The notes below the pieces were generated by a model. The model searched no databases and was not told the origin of the DNA. It saw only the letters and a list, made by a program, of their open reading frames with translations. Positions 1 to 11,680 of a DNA stretch of 64,000 nt are shown here, one piece after another. How positions within the stretch are numbered: position 1 is the first letter of the stretch; each line of letters begins with the position of its first letter. Source of the DNA: Aquila chrysaetos chrysaetos (Eukaryota; Chordata; Aves; Accipitriformes; Accipitridae); assembly GCF_900496995.4 (NCBI RefSeq), contig NC_044010.1, positions 7,068,001 through 7,132,000 on the forward strand. The letters run 5' to 3'. Both the position numbers and the translations under genes were made by a program.

Positions 1-2144
1 AGATGTAAAATCGTGCTCATTTCTCAGATGAACATTTCAGTTTATTTTTCAGATTATTTCACAGCTAACCACTTCTAAAGATGTTAAGATACACACGAAC
101 ACAAAAGGACTAAGGAAGCTTGCTGGGATTCTAATGGTGTGTATATAGACATTGCCTTGCAAGGGAAAAATATTCATCATTTTCAGTGGTGTTTTACTGC
201 TGCTACAGTCCTGCTCACATTGCATTACTGAGCAAATTGGCAGCAAAAATGATTCCACCATCTATCCAGCAACATATTTAAGGAAATTGAGATGTTACAC
301 TGAGACATGGTTCTTCCGTCTGTGGCTTAAAAAGGTGGAGGATTTATTCAAGCCCAGGGTAAACAAACATGTCAGGAAGTCAGATGAGAGATCCCAGAAT
401 CTTTGCTGGTGAAGAAATAAAAAAATAATCTCCTTGTGCTTAGAAGGGAAACCAGGGGCCCACACTTTACAACCAGCTCACTACAGACTTTTGGAGGGAA
501 TGGGCTTTCCAGTAAAGGAATGAACCAGTTTCCAGACAAGCTCGCCTTCCTCAGTGGCTGGGGATTGACAATACATCTATATTAACAGTGCTAGGAACTG
601 CAAGTGTGATGTGAAATGAAATATTTATGATGTTATTGCAAGCGCTACATACTTATAAACTGCAAGTTCCTATAACTTTCACTGGCAAGCCTGTTCTCCA
701 CTCCACACAGTACAGGCTCACAAAATCTACATGCTTCAAGGGCTACAGTTTAAGCTCCAGAAAAGCAGCTTTCTGGCCTGGAGATAGATAAAAGCATTTG
801 TAAGATAATGTCAATATTCTTTTCTTATGAACTTAATGCTTGCTTGAGAGTTCTAAAAATTAAGTTCCTACCAGGAAAAACATAGTCTTTCTCTCTCATT
901 ATGTCCTCTCCATCAGGCCCTGCCTGATGCAGAGAAATTTTAGTAAGGGGATAAGATATTAGCAGACAGCAATTGTCTGAGTCCACAAACATCTGCTGAC
1001 AAACAGCAACTGGAGTTTATTGCTGTGGTGATTTCTTCAGTATGACAACAACTGTTCTCTAGGTAGTTCATTGAGATCACAACCTGCCATCACCAGATCC
1101 CTGGTGACAATCCATGCACCATGTTGGTAAGAATAAACAAAGATGAACAGGGTTTAAGGTCATGTAACAAGACTCCCTCTCCCAGGGATATCAGGACATG
1201 TAGAACAGAATTCGCTTTAGTAACATGGAAATAAATCACTGAAGAGAATGGTCAAATTCTCTGGTTATAATATCAGTGAAAAAGCAGCATGACTCAAAAA
1301 TGATAGGTCAGAGCAAGTGAAATCTTCCTTATTGTGCCACAGGGATCTCCATCCCACTCTGTCAAGCCCCTCTCCTACAGGTTTGATATTCACTTATATC
1401 CACTAAAGCTTTTATTCCTATTACAGTTGGGTCAGAGCCAAACAATTCAGATTACCACTGAATTCCAACCTTTTCCTCTAAACTCTGGGATGTGAAGACA
1501 TGTTTCTAATGTTTCTAATGTCACATGTTTCTAATCAGTAAAAATAAAGCCAGGCCTTGGGGATCTTCAGTAAAGCACCCAGTATCCTGACAGAGAAGAG
1601 ATTTCTACGGCGCAGCTACTAAAGGCAGTGAGGCCAGCTGCCCCAGTCTCATTCCCTCAGCCTGAGTGTGTGTGGCCCTAACCCACCGCTGGTTCTTCTA
1701 GAGGTGGCACTTGGGTGCTGCGTTTCAATAGAAGTGCCCTATTCACACCTATTAGGCTCAACTGCTTACAGAGAAAGTGCCAGGGGATAAACTTGCAAAT
1801 TCACTTCCCAGTTCTGTACCTATTTCAGAGCCCTACAAATCTTGGAATTACTAGGTTGGGGAATCATTTGTTTTTCTCACAGTTCACAGTGCAACAGCCT
1901 CTTAAGCCAACCCAGAGACACAGTAAAAGAAAGGGCTGGAGCTATGTAGCAAGAGTTGAAGCCCCAGCAAACCCCTGAATTCAAGGCATACGGAACGACT
2001 GCCTGGTACTTGCAATTCTGAAAGCTAGAATTCAGTGTGGGCATTTGGGAGCTGATCGATGAGCTCCTGGGGCAAGAATCTGCCTTACTTTTATTCTGTA
2101 AAGTACAGAGCATATTTATACATCTACACACATATTTTACTTAC
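1..2144. other. Non-coding AT-rich sequence
   Basis: No supportable gene on either strand. Open frames are short and unlike proteins. A small tandem repeat of ATGTTTCTA-type units lies at 1501-1535. A stretch near 1,330-1,500 may be a very old repeat but could not be assigned. Confidence 0.6.
1501..1535. repeat. Short imperfect tandem repeat (TGTTTCTAA units)
   Basis: Three TGTTTCTAAT-like units, with a five-base interruption before the last, are read directly. Confidence 0.7.
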
Positions 2145-2318
2145 TATGACAATAAACCCTTCAGAATCTGCTATTAAGTACTCTGTAATTTTCACAAAAG
2201 ATGGATCAATCAAGTTATAGTGTCTGTAGAGTACCTGCACTAAACATCCATGGCAAAATTCATACAAACATTTCACATCCATCGAAGAATATAAACTGAA
2301 TTTCCTCAGCACCTCCAT
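2145..2318 (-). other. Candidate coding exon, minus strand, unidentified
   Basis: This 58-codon frame starts at an ATG (2318-2316) and ends in phase 0 exactly at a consensus donor (GTCATA|GTAAGTAAA, last exon base 2145). The peptide starts MEVLRKFSLYSS, runs through CLYEFCHGCLVQVLYRHYNL and ends EYLIADSEGFIVI. It looks balanced and not low-complexity. The strand matches the possible first exon at 4836 and lies downstream of it. Against it, an in-frame TGA sits a few codons upstream, so it must contain the start codon, and no strong acceptor with a pyrimidine tract is visible just upstream. I do not recognise the peptide. It may be a chance frame. Confidence 0.22.
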
Positions 2319-4749
2319 ACATCTTCCACGTCACAGTGTTCACAATTTCTGCTTATCTAGTAAGATCATTTTGAGTGCCTAAATTTGCATTTCATAGGAT
2401 CAGCTGTTTTCTTCCACCAGCAGCTAGAAAGGATTTACCTCATTAACAAGGGGCTGTTTGAATGACAGGTTTCCAATAGATTTATCTGACTTCCAGTGAA
2501 GCCAGGTTCTGACACGGCCCAAGTTGTAAGCAGAGCAGTGCATATATAGTACAAAAGAGAACAGGTAAGTCTGGTGGGCATGTCAGTTGTGCTGTCGTGA
2601 CTCACATGCTCACAAATAAACTGACTGGGAGACAGGGGAAAGAATTTTTCTCCCAATCAGGTTTGCACAGGCACTGGAGATGCTCTGTTTTCTTTCCCAC
2701 AGACTCAGACGTGCTTATTTGCCAGAGCTGAATGCATTCACCAGCACCTGTCTGTTGCAAGAGTGTTCAGCAGAGGGATTATTTTAGTCCTCCTATTTAC
2801 TGACTGCTACTAAAGACAGCTAAACTTTCCAAATACACCAATCCTTGCAGCATAATTAGCCCGAATCTGGTTTTATACTGGCAATTCAACACAATGGGCT
2901 TCATTGTGACAGATAAAAGATGCATATTTTATGGACTCACCATTGCTGGGTAACAAGCAGCAACTTTGCTACAGAGACTAGCACTGGTCTCTGTAGATGA
3001 AAGAGGAAAGGTCACTTGTGCTCAGCCCCACTAAGAGGCCTAAAAGGAGAGGAGCTGCTGAAGAAACCCGAGCATCCACCCAAACGTGCTGACTGTAAGG
3101 TCTAAGGCTGTTAAACCATCCTAAAATCTAACCTCTGCCAGTGAGGAAATTTATTTCCAACTATAACAATGGATTCATTATAGTAATTTGCTTCATCAAA
3201 TGTCATGCAGCAGGTGGAAATAGGTCAGGGCTCAGAGGAAAAGTTCTCAGTAAATAACCAAAGTATTTTTAAGTGAAAAAGCCCACAGTGAGTTGTTTTT
3301 CTCTCTCCTCTCCCCCAATCCTGTTTGTCATGACTCGGTCTCACAGGTCATCTCCCAAAAAAGACTTGAAAAAACCTTTTCACCATGATCTCTTCCCAAC
3401 TCACAGTGAATTCCCTCAGCATAATGCCTGGTGGGTTTTTTTTCATTTCTTGCTAAATAAAAAAAATTTAAAAACTGGAGGGCAGCTTGCTTTATTTCTA
3501 CATAACTGAGAAGTTGAGATTTATTTGATGTGATCTCCAAGTGAAGTGTAGAGGGAAAACAGGATACTGTATCTGGCAGCAAATATGTGGCAATCACGCA
3601 AAGTAAACTCTTGATATGTCTGTAATCTCTTTGTTGGCTTATCCCTGATTCAATTTAAGGCTCTGGAAAAAGCCACCAAACCTCTTCATGTGAAGTGTGA
3701 GATGGAACTTATTAGTCATGGCAATTTGCTTCTCATGGGATGCCAGCCGTCAGAGAGCGCGGTGTACTGAAAGAAACAAACCTGGAGGTGTAAGTCCTGA
3801 GTCCTTTAGTCCTCCTTAGAGTTACCACTGAGAAGAGAGTTCCAGGTAGCTTAACACAGAGAAGTTAGGCATATGAAGGAAAACCTGAGGGAAAGTCTGA
3901 CTCACAAACTTTTGGGTTTTGGCTTTTGACAAACTTTTTGGCTTTTGACAATCTTTTTGTCTTTTGTTTTCTTCAGCCCTTAGTATGCAATCAAATGCAT
4001 TTGCCTTAAACCCATTAAATGAGAGGGATGGGAAGGGTGGTTGCAGATTGTTAAGGGGATGTAATTCTAAAAGGGTACAGCTAGAACACCAGACTTACTT
4101 CCAATCTCTCCTCCAGGCATCATTTTTCTTGCATTTTTTCTTATTCTTTTCTAGTTCTCAGGTGACAACACACTATTCACTGAGAAAAATGGACTCATCC
4201 ATGCCTATTTGTATTTTCAAGAATCACGTTGTCCACTCTGTTCCTCCTACCTCATTCTAGACAGGTGAAAAAAACCCCTTTATTTCAGGCAGACAGGACA
4301 TATACATGGGCAACAGGTGCTCCAGATACTTACACATCCCATTAGTCTTTGGTGGAGGTAACACGAGGACAGGATATTTCAGACACCCAAAAACACTACC
4401 AAGGCACACGGGGCTTGAAAGAAGCAGCAGAATGAACCAGGACTTCTGTCTTCACCCAAATATCCTGAGCCTCACCCAAGTCCCACATGAAGCGCCCATA
4501 CAGCCTGGCTGCAGGGCAGCTTGGCCGCCATGCATTAGTTTGGACCCGCCATGACTGTATAAGACAGGAAAAGCAAATGGGACCACGGCTGTGTAGCGGC
4601 CCTTGCGGCCCACTCCGCTGGTTTGCTTGGGGGCAGAGGAGGGGAGTCAGTAGAGGAATTTGTGAGGAAAAGCAAGGTGGAGGTGGAGGCAGAGAGGAGG
4701 AAGCACCCCACAGCAGCGAATATTGAAATGAGCGCAAGGGAGCTGCAGG
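2319..4749. other. Non-coding sequence between the exon candidate and the CpG island
   Basis: No coding region is supported. The tandem repeat at 3904-3966 is the only clear structure. GC content rises from about 4,480 toward the island. If a minus-strand transcript starts in the island, this would be its first intron. Confidence 0.5.
3904..3966. repeat. Tandem repeat, about 19-bp unit, three copies
   Basis: Units begin ACAAACTTTT or ACAATCTTTT at 3904 (25 bp, with six extra bases), 3929 (19 bp) and 3948 (19 bp), each ending CTTTTG. They are read directly. Confidence 0.85.
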
Positions 4750-5430
4750 GCAGCAGCTGAAACAAAAGCCCAGAGAGCGCAAGCTCTCTCCCACCTTCAG
4801 GAGAGCTCGAAGGAGCCAGGGCCACCAACTCTTACCTCAGCAGGGGCTGCACGGAGTCCAGTCCCCCTCCCCGCTCCCCAGCAGCAGCCCCCCAAGCCCC
4901 TGCCCCTGCCTCCCCTCACGCGGCCGCTCGCTGTGCCCCGCCCAGGGGGCGCCCTCCCCTCCCAGCTGTGGCGCCGGAATGTTCCGTGTCCCACAACAAC
5001 GGCCGGCCCCTCACCTCCCCGCCGCAGCACCTCTCCACCGCGGCTTTTCCGACCTTCTCCCACTTCTTCCCCGGGGCAGGCCCTGGCCCCGCGGCAGGGC
5101 AAGTGGCAGCCTCCCAGCGGCAAGCTTGCCACGCTCCGGCACCTTCTGCAGCCCTCAAGGGGAGGAACCCACACGTCCTAAGCTGAGGGCTGGAACCTCG
5201 TGCAGCAGCCTCATGCCCTGGCGTAGGGCGGAACGGCCTCTTCTGTGGGGCAGGAGGGTCAAGGCAAGGTTTAGTGCAATGTGAAGACGCGGTTTTGCAA
5301 CAGAAACTCGAGAGCGCTTGGAAACAACTGTGTTTTCTTCACTGCCCAGCTCAGCGCAGTGCGCTGCCAGCTCCGGTGTCTGGTATACCGCTAGCAACAC
5401 CGCCCTAACCAGACTGACAAAAATAACCAA
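4750..5430. promoter_or_regulatory. CpG-island-like promoter region
   Basis: This is the only GC-rich, CpG-rich segment in the window. The densest part is about 4,910-5,110, with a NotI site GCGGCCGC at 4920-4927 and a perfect GC box GCCCCGCCC at 4935-4943. An inverted repeat CGGAATGTTCCG at 4975-4986 fits the nGAAnnTTCn heat-shock-factor pattern and contains GGAATG, a TEAD-type motif. Islands like this normally mark promoters of widely expressed genes or lncRNAs. Open frames through it on both strands (for example 4797-5174, minus) are Gly/Arg/Pro-rich and look like GC-rich chance frames. Which gene it serves is unknown. Confidence 0.65.
4836..5000 (-). other. Possible non-coding first exon of a minus-strand transcript
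   Basis: On the minus strand, CTGCTGAG|GTAAGAGTT gives a near-consensus splice donor, with the last exon base at 4836 and GT at 4835-4834. It sits at the left edge of the CpG island, as expected for a first exon whose start site lies in the island. The 5' end is only a guess (about 5,000 or further right). No convincing protein start is seen in it, so it would be a 5' leader or a non-coding RNA exon. In mammals the neighbourhood on this side of CCDC80 holds CD200R genes and then GTPBP8, but the sequence does not encode the GTPBP8 N-terminus as I recall it. Confidence 0.35.
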
Positions 5431-7319
5431 GGACAGGGTCGTGTTTTCTTTATTTTTTTAACTGCTTTTTGTCTCAAATAAAATCAGGGTGAAACGCCTG
5501 GTATTTCAGGGTGCCGTTTGCATGGCAAAGCAAGGTAAAATTGCTAACCATGAGGGTGAGTTACGCTGGCTTAGCAAGAAGCTTGCTCCACACCCACCAG
5601 CGGGCCCTTCAACATGAGCCGGTTTCTCAGGGTGAGCTGTGGGGCTGTACTCAGGCTCTTGCTCGGCGCCTCCTCCTCTGGTGCATACAACTTACCGCCT
5701 CAGGGGGTATCCATCTTACTGCACATCAACACGTTTTAGGATGAAAAAATATAGAGATTTGTTTTTTCATGATTTCAAGTTATTTAGCGAAAAAGCAAAA
5801 ACTTGCAAGGTTTCGTTTGCGTTTGTTAACCACTTTTTTAGCTTTCTCCCTTTTTCGCTCCTTTTTCCTTTAAAGGACAGGCAAGTATTTTTTAAAACAA
5901 CAGCTCACTTAGTTGGAAAATAAAGGAAGAGGCAGTGAGAAATTTTGAGTTAAATGGGAAAAATATTTTTGGCAAATTTTAAGGAAAACACTTCCAAATG
6001 TTGATCACTCTTTAAAGTGAATGCCTTTAGCTAATTTCCTTAATTCCTTCCCTGAATTATGAGACAAGCTGCAGAAACAGATGGACCAAGGATTATACTT
6101 GACTATATCTAGCATCTCTCTGTAAACTCTTAACCCTCTGTTCCTGCTTCTCCTTCCTTTTCCTCAGTTGAAACGCTGCCGAAGGGGATGTCAGGCTAAA
6201 TTCAGGACTCTGCTGAGAAAGCGACCACAGCCTATGCAGGAACAAGTATGGTGCCTAACCAGCAGCTCTCTTATGCAGTTCTTAGCATAAGTAAGGGAGG
6301 CAGAGCACGACGAAGCCGACTATGGCTAGGAGAGAGATACAGTACAGATGCTAGTCCTCCCAAACTCCAGAATAGTCCATGAACAGATATGTAACCTTGC
6401 TACAACCTGGAGCAGCCCCTTGGGTATCCTTATACTGAGGGCCACATAAACTTTGAGGTACTTAAGTTGATGATAGAGGAATCATAGTGGCACAAATCCA
6501 GTTTTTATTCTCCTCTATCAGGCTGTTCCTTTGCAGTTTTTCTAGGAGGCACAGCAGAGAGCCAGCCCCAGCATCCCTATCTTCCTAAGTGACTGTAGAG
6601 ATATTCCACTACCTCAGTAAGCTCTATCCTCCTTAGCATCCCAAGAAACAACAAATAAATGCTATGATGGGCTCATGCAGGCTCACTCCAGACATCTTTG
6701 TTTAAGAAGGAAATAGGCTGGGTTCTCTTGTATAACTTCCCCTGACCCCCAGTTGTCTCACCACATTTTTGTTCTTCCTGACAGAAAAAAATCACTGACC
6801 CGTCTGTCAATGCCATCTCTGCTTCAGTGAGCTGCTTTACGCGTTTGTTCACAGAGGGCTGAATAATGGACCAGTGCCAAAGTCCTAATCAAGAGAAAAG
6901 CTACTAGTAGTTACAGCTCCTCAGCATTATACATGTTTCTGAGTGGGACTGATTAAGACTGTTGTTTGGAACAGGGGAACTGTGTCAGAGGTGCCACATC
7001 CCATAAATTAGTTTAAGCTGAGGTAATGTATGTGCCAACATACAGCAATATGTCTGCTAGCTCAACAAATCTGGTAAGCAAATGTGTGGGAGAAACAAGA
7101 CCATCAACGTTTTCAGGCATTTAATCCAACTAAGAGTTGCACAACTGAGGGGACCCTTGCAGAAGTCCCAATTATACACAGTTTAGTAAAAGACTAAAAA
7201 TTTTGCATTTTATTTTTTAAGGGGAAAAAAAAAAAATACCTGAAAAAAAAATTTGCTGTCCAGACTCAGTTTAGCTAGACAGGAAGAACGGTCTAGTTCT
7301 CAAGTATGGCATTTGCCAC

Positions 7320-7400
7320 TAGGGACTCCTGAGTTTTAATCCACCCCCTCTGCAACCTCTGTAGCACTCTGTAGAAAAGTCATTTAATTCTAGTCCAGAC
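7320..7400 (+). mobile_element. Degraded MIR-like SINE relic
   Basis: The order CTGAGTTTTAATCC, then CTCTGCAACC, then GTCATTTAATTCT follows the first half of the MIR consensus as I recall it (gggttcgaatccc, ctctgccac, gcaagttacttaacct). It is highly diverged. Confidence 0.35.
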
Positions 7401-8738
7401 AGTGAACTTTGTATGCTGCTGAGCAGATTAGTCATACAAGTGTGTTCCTTTCTGTGGGACTACTCATGTGAGCAAGTTATCAGTGCGGGGGGGGAGCAAA
7501 TCTGGCCCTTTGTATGGAGTCACACAGAGGGAGAAAAAGCTACCACAAATTTTAATTGGTCTGGCCTCCTTGGAGGAAAAATTATCTACAGTGATGCTAG
7601 AAGAAATAGTAAGAAAATTAAGAGACCTTCCTGATGGGAAAATTTGTTAATCGGAACAGTAGTCTCTTAAGTAACAGAAGCTTTATTGGCTGTTTCAAAT
7701 ACAATTAAACTGGACTAAGGAATCGCAAATGCAGGGAATCAAAATAGACCCATATCATCAGGGACACTGAGTAAATGAGTCAGTAAGGCTCTTTTTGTAG
7801 CACCCATCACGTCTTACAGCAGGTGACTAAGACATCTGAGAGAAGAGCACACTTGCTGGCAATGCAACCAGAGGAATGAACCCAATCAAAAGCCACTTAG
7901 AAATGTCATTTCTCTTTTGAACCAGAACTGGAGTGTTGTTTTGGAGCCTTTTGGAACCTCAACTGGAACGAGACCCTCTCAAAACTTATTTTAGTTAATT
8001 AGCAAGGGGAGGTAATATTTTCTGTGCCTGAGGGTCTGTTCCACTGGATCTTTTCCAGCAACTGTTGTGAGTCAGTTCCAAGTTAGCAACGTGGTTAACA
8101 AACCATTAGTGGCCTGAACTGAAACTGAGCAGGAACAATTTCAGTTCCAGATAAACCTGAACTGGAACGGAGGTAAAAGAACAACTTGCTTGACCCCCTG
8201 ATGTGACACATCCTTGCTGATGCTACAATTACCTAATCACATGGGTTTACCTGAGGGGAAATCTGATGTGAAGCAATCTTTCTTTAGAAAACCATGTTTT
8301 ATTCACCACAGTACCTTTCTGTTACTGTCAGTAGATTATCTGTGTCTTCACTACTTGCCTTTCTTCCACAGGATTGCAAAATACTAATTAAACTTCCCGA
8401 GTCCAGGGAAGAAGACTAAGCAGATTAAGAAGACTAAGAAGACTAGGATGCCATACAGAGAATCCAAACCAGGGCTGGAAGCAGGATGTGGGAATATCCT
8501 GGTGTCTATCCAGTTCCCTGCCCTACTCTACCTGTGCAGTTCAGTAAGGCGCTGGTGCTCTAGGTACTTGCAAAAGACCTGCTTTGCTGTATGAAAGAGC
8601 GCAACAGGCAGGTTCTGAGTAATTCAGCCCTCAAGAGCACCATCTTCAAGAGCACATCTTCCTCAGCCAGGTAACAGCTGTATTTTGTGCCAATGACCAT
8701 GTCCAAGTAAGGTTCAGTTCGATTCTTTCTTCTCCCCG

Positions 8739-8763
8739 CCCCCCCCCCCCCCCCCCCCCCCCC
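8739..8763. repeat. Poly-C run, 25 bases
   Basis: There are 25 consecutive C residues, preceded by CCCCG (8734-8738). On the minus strand this is a G run with G-quadruplex potential. Exact length is likely to be polymorphic or poorly sequenced. Confidence 0.95.
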
Positions 8764-11539
8764 AAATTAGGACTATTAAGTAGATTTTCTGGATTGTGAC
8801 TTACAGTAGTCTAGACCTGAGCTGGGCTGCAAAAATGTATTTAGACAGGAAAGTGTATGACTGAAACACTGCATGGTTCAGCATCCCAGTGGGAGTTATA
8901 GCTTGCAGGAGACTCTGATATTGTGTGGTATTACTAGGCCTTGATTATGACACTTGGATGACTCATAACCAGAATATTTTCTAAAAATCTTCTTACCCTC
9001 ATACAGAGGTTGGGGAGAAGAACATGTGAAAGTGAAGGCAGTGAAGGAATACATTGCCTTGTGCTGCAGAGAATAAAGATTTTAGCTCGCTTGGAATTTA
9101 CTAAAGTTACAGTATACTGGAGGACATGTATCATAGTTTATTCATTCTTTCCATACCAGAGAGGCCTCTCTCTTGAGCAGAGCTTAGTCCATTTTCCATC
9201 TGGATATATTCCCGTTTCAGAAGCCTGTGACCTGGGAGGGTGGTGATTCTTATTTCAGGGGAAAGAAAAGAAAACCTCCATGAATTCCACAGACTTAGTG
9301 TCACTGATTGTGTTGTATTGCCTAGAATCAAAGAGCTTAATCACCATTTACACTAAAGCCTTTAGCACTGCTTGGGCAGAAAATTATACGGTCTCCTGTC
9401 GTATTCCTGCACTCTTACATTGTCAAGAGCTTGAAAGTGCCTTAGAGTTAATAGAGATGAAGCTTGCAGTTTTTACAAGTGCATGTATGAAAGATGGCAG
9501 AGAAGTCCGCAGGCCCTGTTCAGGCCTTGCCTCTAGAGAGTTATGTTTGCACTGTCGAGATACCAAAACTAGTTCAGAAACAGTTTAGCATGGAAATCCA
9601 CTTGGGCTAATTGACCTCGCTGAGAAGATGAGACTCCTTCATACACAGGATGGAGGCTACTTACAGCTGGCTCACGTCTCTCTCCAACATACTACCCTTA
9701 AGGCATGCTTGTACATTATATGGCAGAAATTATATTGCATTATCCAGTCCAAACTCAGATGGGACATGAGGGAGCTAATATGCTGTAAATACTAAGTCAT
9801 AGAAAGTTCACAGAGTCATCCAGCACATTCAGATACGCAGCATGTAATTAACAAGTTACAGGAGACTGAGAGCTGTAACTGGAAAGGCAGTTGCTGGACA
9901 GCCTGAAGAACAGGTCTGTGCTTAACACTCGGAAGTGTTAGGGCTGCTTGGTATTTGTAGAGGAAAACGAGTTAAAGAAGAGGGCAACAATTGTATGTTT
10001 TGTGAGGCACTTGGCTGCACTGCCAGTGAAAGGAAAAACAGACTCAAGTTCATAAGCACTTCACTGATCCTTCGCTTTGTTTCCCTTACCTCACGCTGAC
10101 GTTTAGTACTTGCAGCAGTTTCAGGGAGGAGCGATAGCCACACAATGGCATCTGCGGCTGATTTACATTTATTTATCCAACAGTGTTTTCAAGTCTCTTG
10201 CCCAAAATCAAAACAGCCGCCCTCTTAGGGAATGCCATGTCAAAAGAATGCACACATGCAAGGCTGAAATTTTAATTGCAGAAAGGTCAGGAAGTTCAGA
10301 CTGAAGGCTCCCAGAGCAGCTCTAACCTCTTTCCCCTGTGTGTATCATGTTGTTACAATAGGGTCTTTCATTACATAATCACGCAGAATGGGCAATTCAG
10401 CCTGCTGTTCAACATGTAAAACCATCTCATACGTTGCAAAGGATTTCCACTCCTTCTCTGTGTCCTCAGAAGAACATCTCTATTACCTCTTTGGATCCTT
10501 AGGACTGCTATTCATGTTCTAAAAAACCCTACAGAACTAGTTACAAGGGAGCCTGCATGTCTAAGTAAGGACATAAATTCAACAAGGTGCTAAGTACATT
10601 CGTATCTTGAGGAACACTGCTGGACTCACTGATTAATGCACTCACTTCAATTAGGTACATCTTTAAACGGTGCCTAAGTGAGTTACAGTACCCCGAACAT
10701 AGATGATGAGATTGATTCCAAGTTCTCCTAATTGTTGCTGTGATATACAAAAGTCAATAAAGTAGGTTGTAGTGAATCACTTTTTGTGATGACAACCCCC
10801 CCCTAAACAACTGGTTTAAGATGAATTTGATGAGTTCATGAACAGTGTTAGAAAAACTAGGGGATAATGGCAAAATACTAGATTGAGAGAGTCTGCCAAT
10901 CTTACCGAGCCCTTTGGTCCTCTTTTCCTCTACACTAATTTGGTTTACGCATCAGTGACTCAGCTGTGTATCAGCAGTTCAGGTGTTACTGCCATCTCCC
11001 AGAAATTCTGGATCAGCCGTCAGAGCTGATGCTCTGTAGGAGTTTTCAAAAGCTCTCAGAAAAGATGTGAATCATTTTCTGTGGGCAACCAACCAAAGCA
11101 AGCCTCTGCAGACAGCTGCAGTGGGTCTGACTCCTTCACCTGGCATGCATGGAATGCACAGGATGCTTATATGAAGGCCTGGGTGTGAAAAAGATGCTTC
11201 CTTTTCCCATATGGTTTATGTGTGGGCTCATTTGAGAAAGAAGAAAATTAGGAGATTGTCCTCTGTACCAGCTTAAAATAGTCCTAATAGGCCAGAACAT
11301 TAAAACCAAACAAAACGCAACAAAAAAGGATACTCTCCATATCAGTAAGTCTTTTTAGATGGTGATAATGTACAAAAGTAAAGAGTGAAACGTCTTCTTT
11401 TCTCATTAGTTATCAGTTATCAGTATCAGAGCCTGCAAGCTGCAACTAAGCTGTCTTACCATGCTAAATTCTCTACATAGACAAAGAAAGGAGAGTCCTT
11501 GTTAGTTGTTCTAACATTACATTGATCAGACAAGTGTTA

Positions 11540-11680
11540 GAAGTTTTACAGATGGGAAAACAAGGTGTGAGGAGGGTTAAGTAATTTTTTTCAGGTCATA
11601 CACAAAGCCTATGGCTGAGCTGGAACTGACACACAGGTTTCCCAAGAGTGTGCCTTCACTGTCAAGTAACTTCCTTCCCA
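11540..11680 (-). mobile_element. MIR/CORE-SINE-like relic
   Basis: TTTTACAGATGGGAAAAC, GGGTTAAGTAA, then GGTCATACACAAAG and CTGAGCTGGAACTGACACACAGGTTTCC follow the reverse complement of the MIR core in the correct order. This is one of the clearest relics in the window, and it supports an amniote origin. Confidence 0.6.

Noticed and set aside
4939..4952. CTCF-like motif CGCCCAGGGGGCGC
   Set aside because: The right half fits the CTCF core, but two important positions in the left half do not. It overlaps a GC box, so I did not list it as a CTCF site.
4797..5174. 125-codon minus-strand open frame through the CpG island
   Set aside because: It is a Gly/Arg-rich product expected from any frame of GC-rich DNA. 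It runs through the strong donor at 4836. It does not match the GTPBP8 N-terminus that synteny might suggest.
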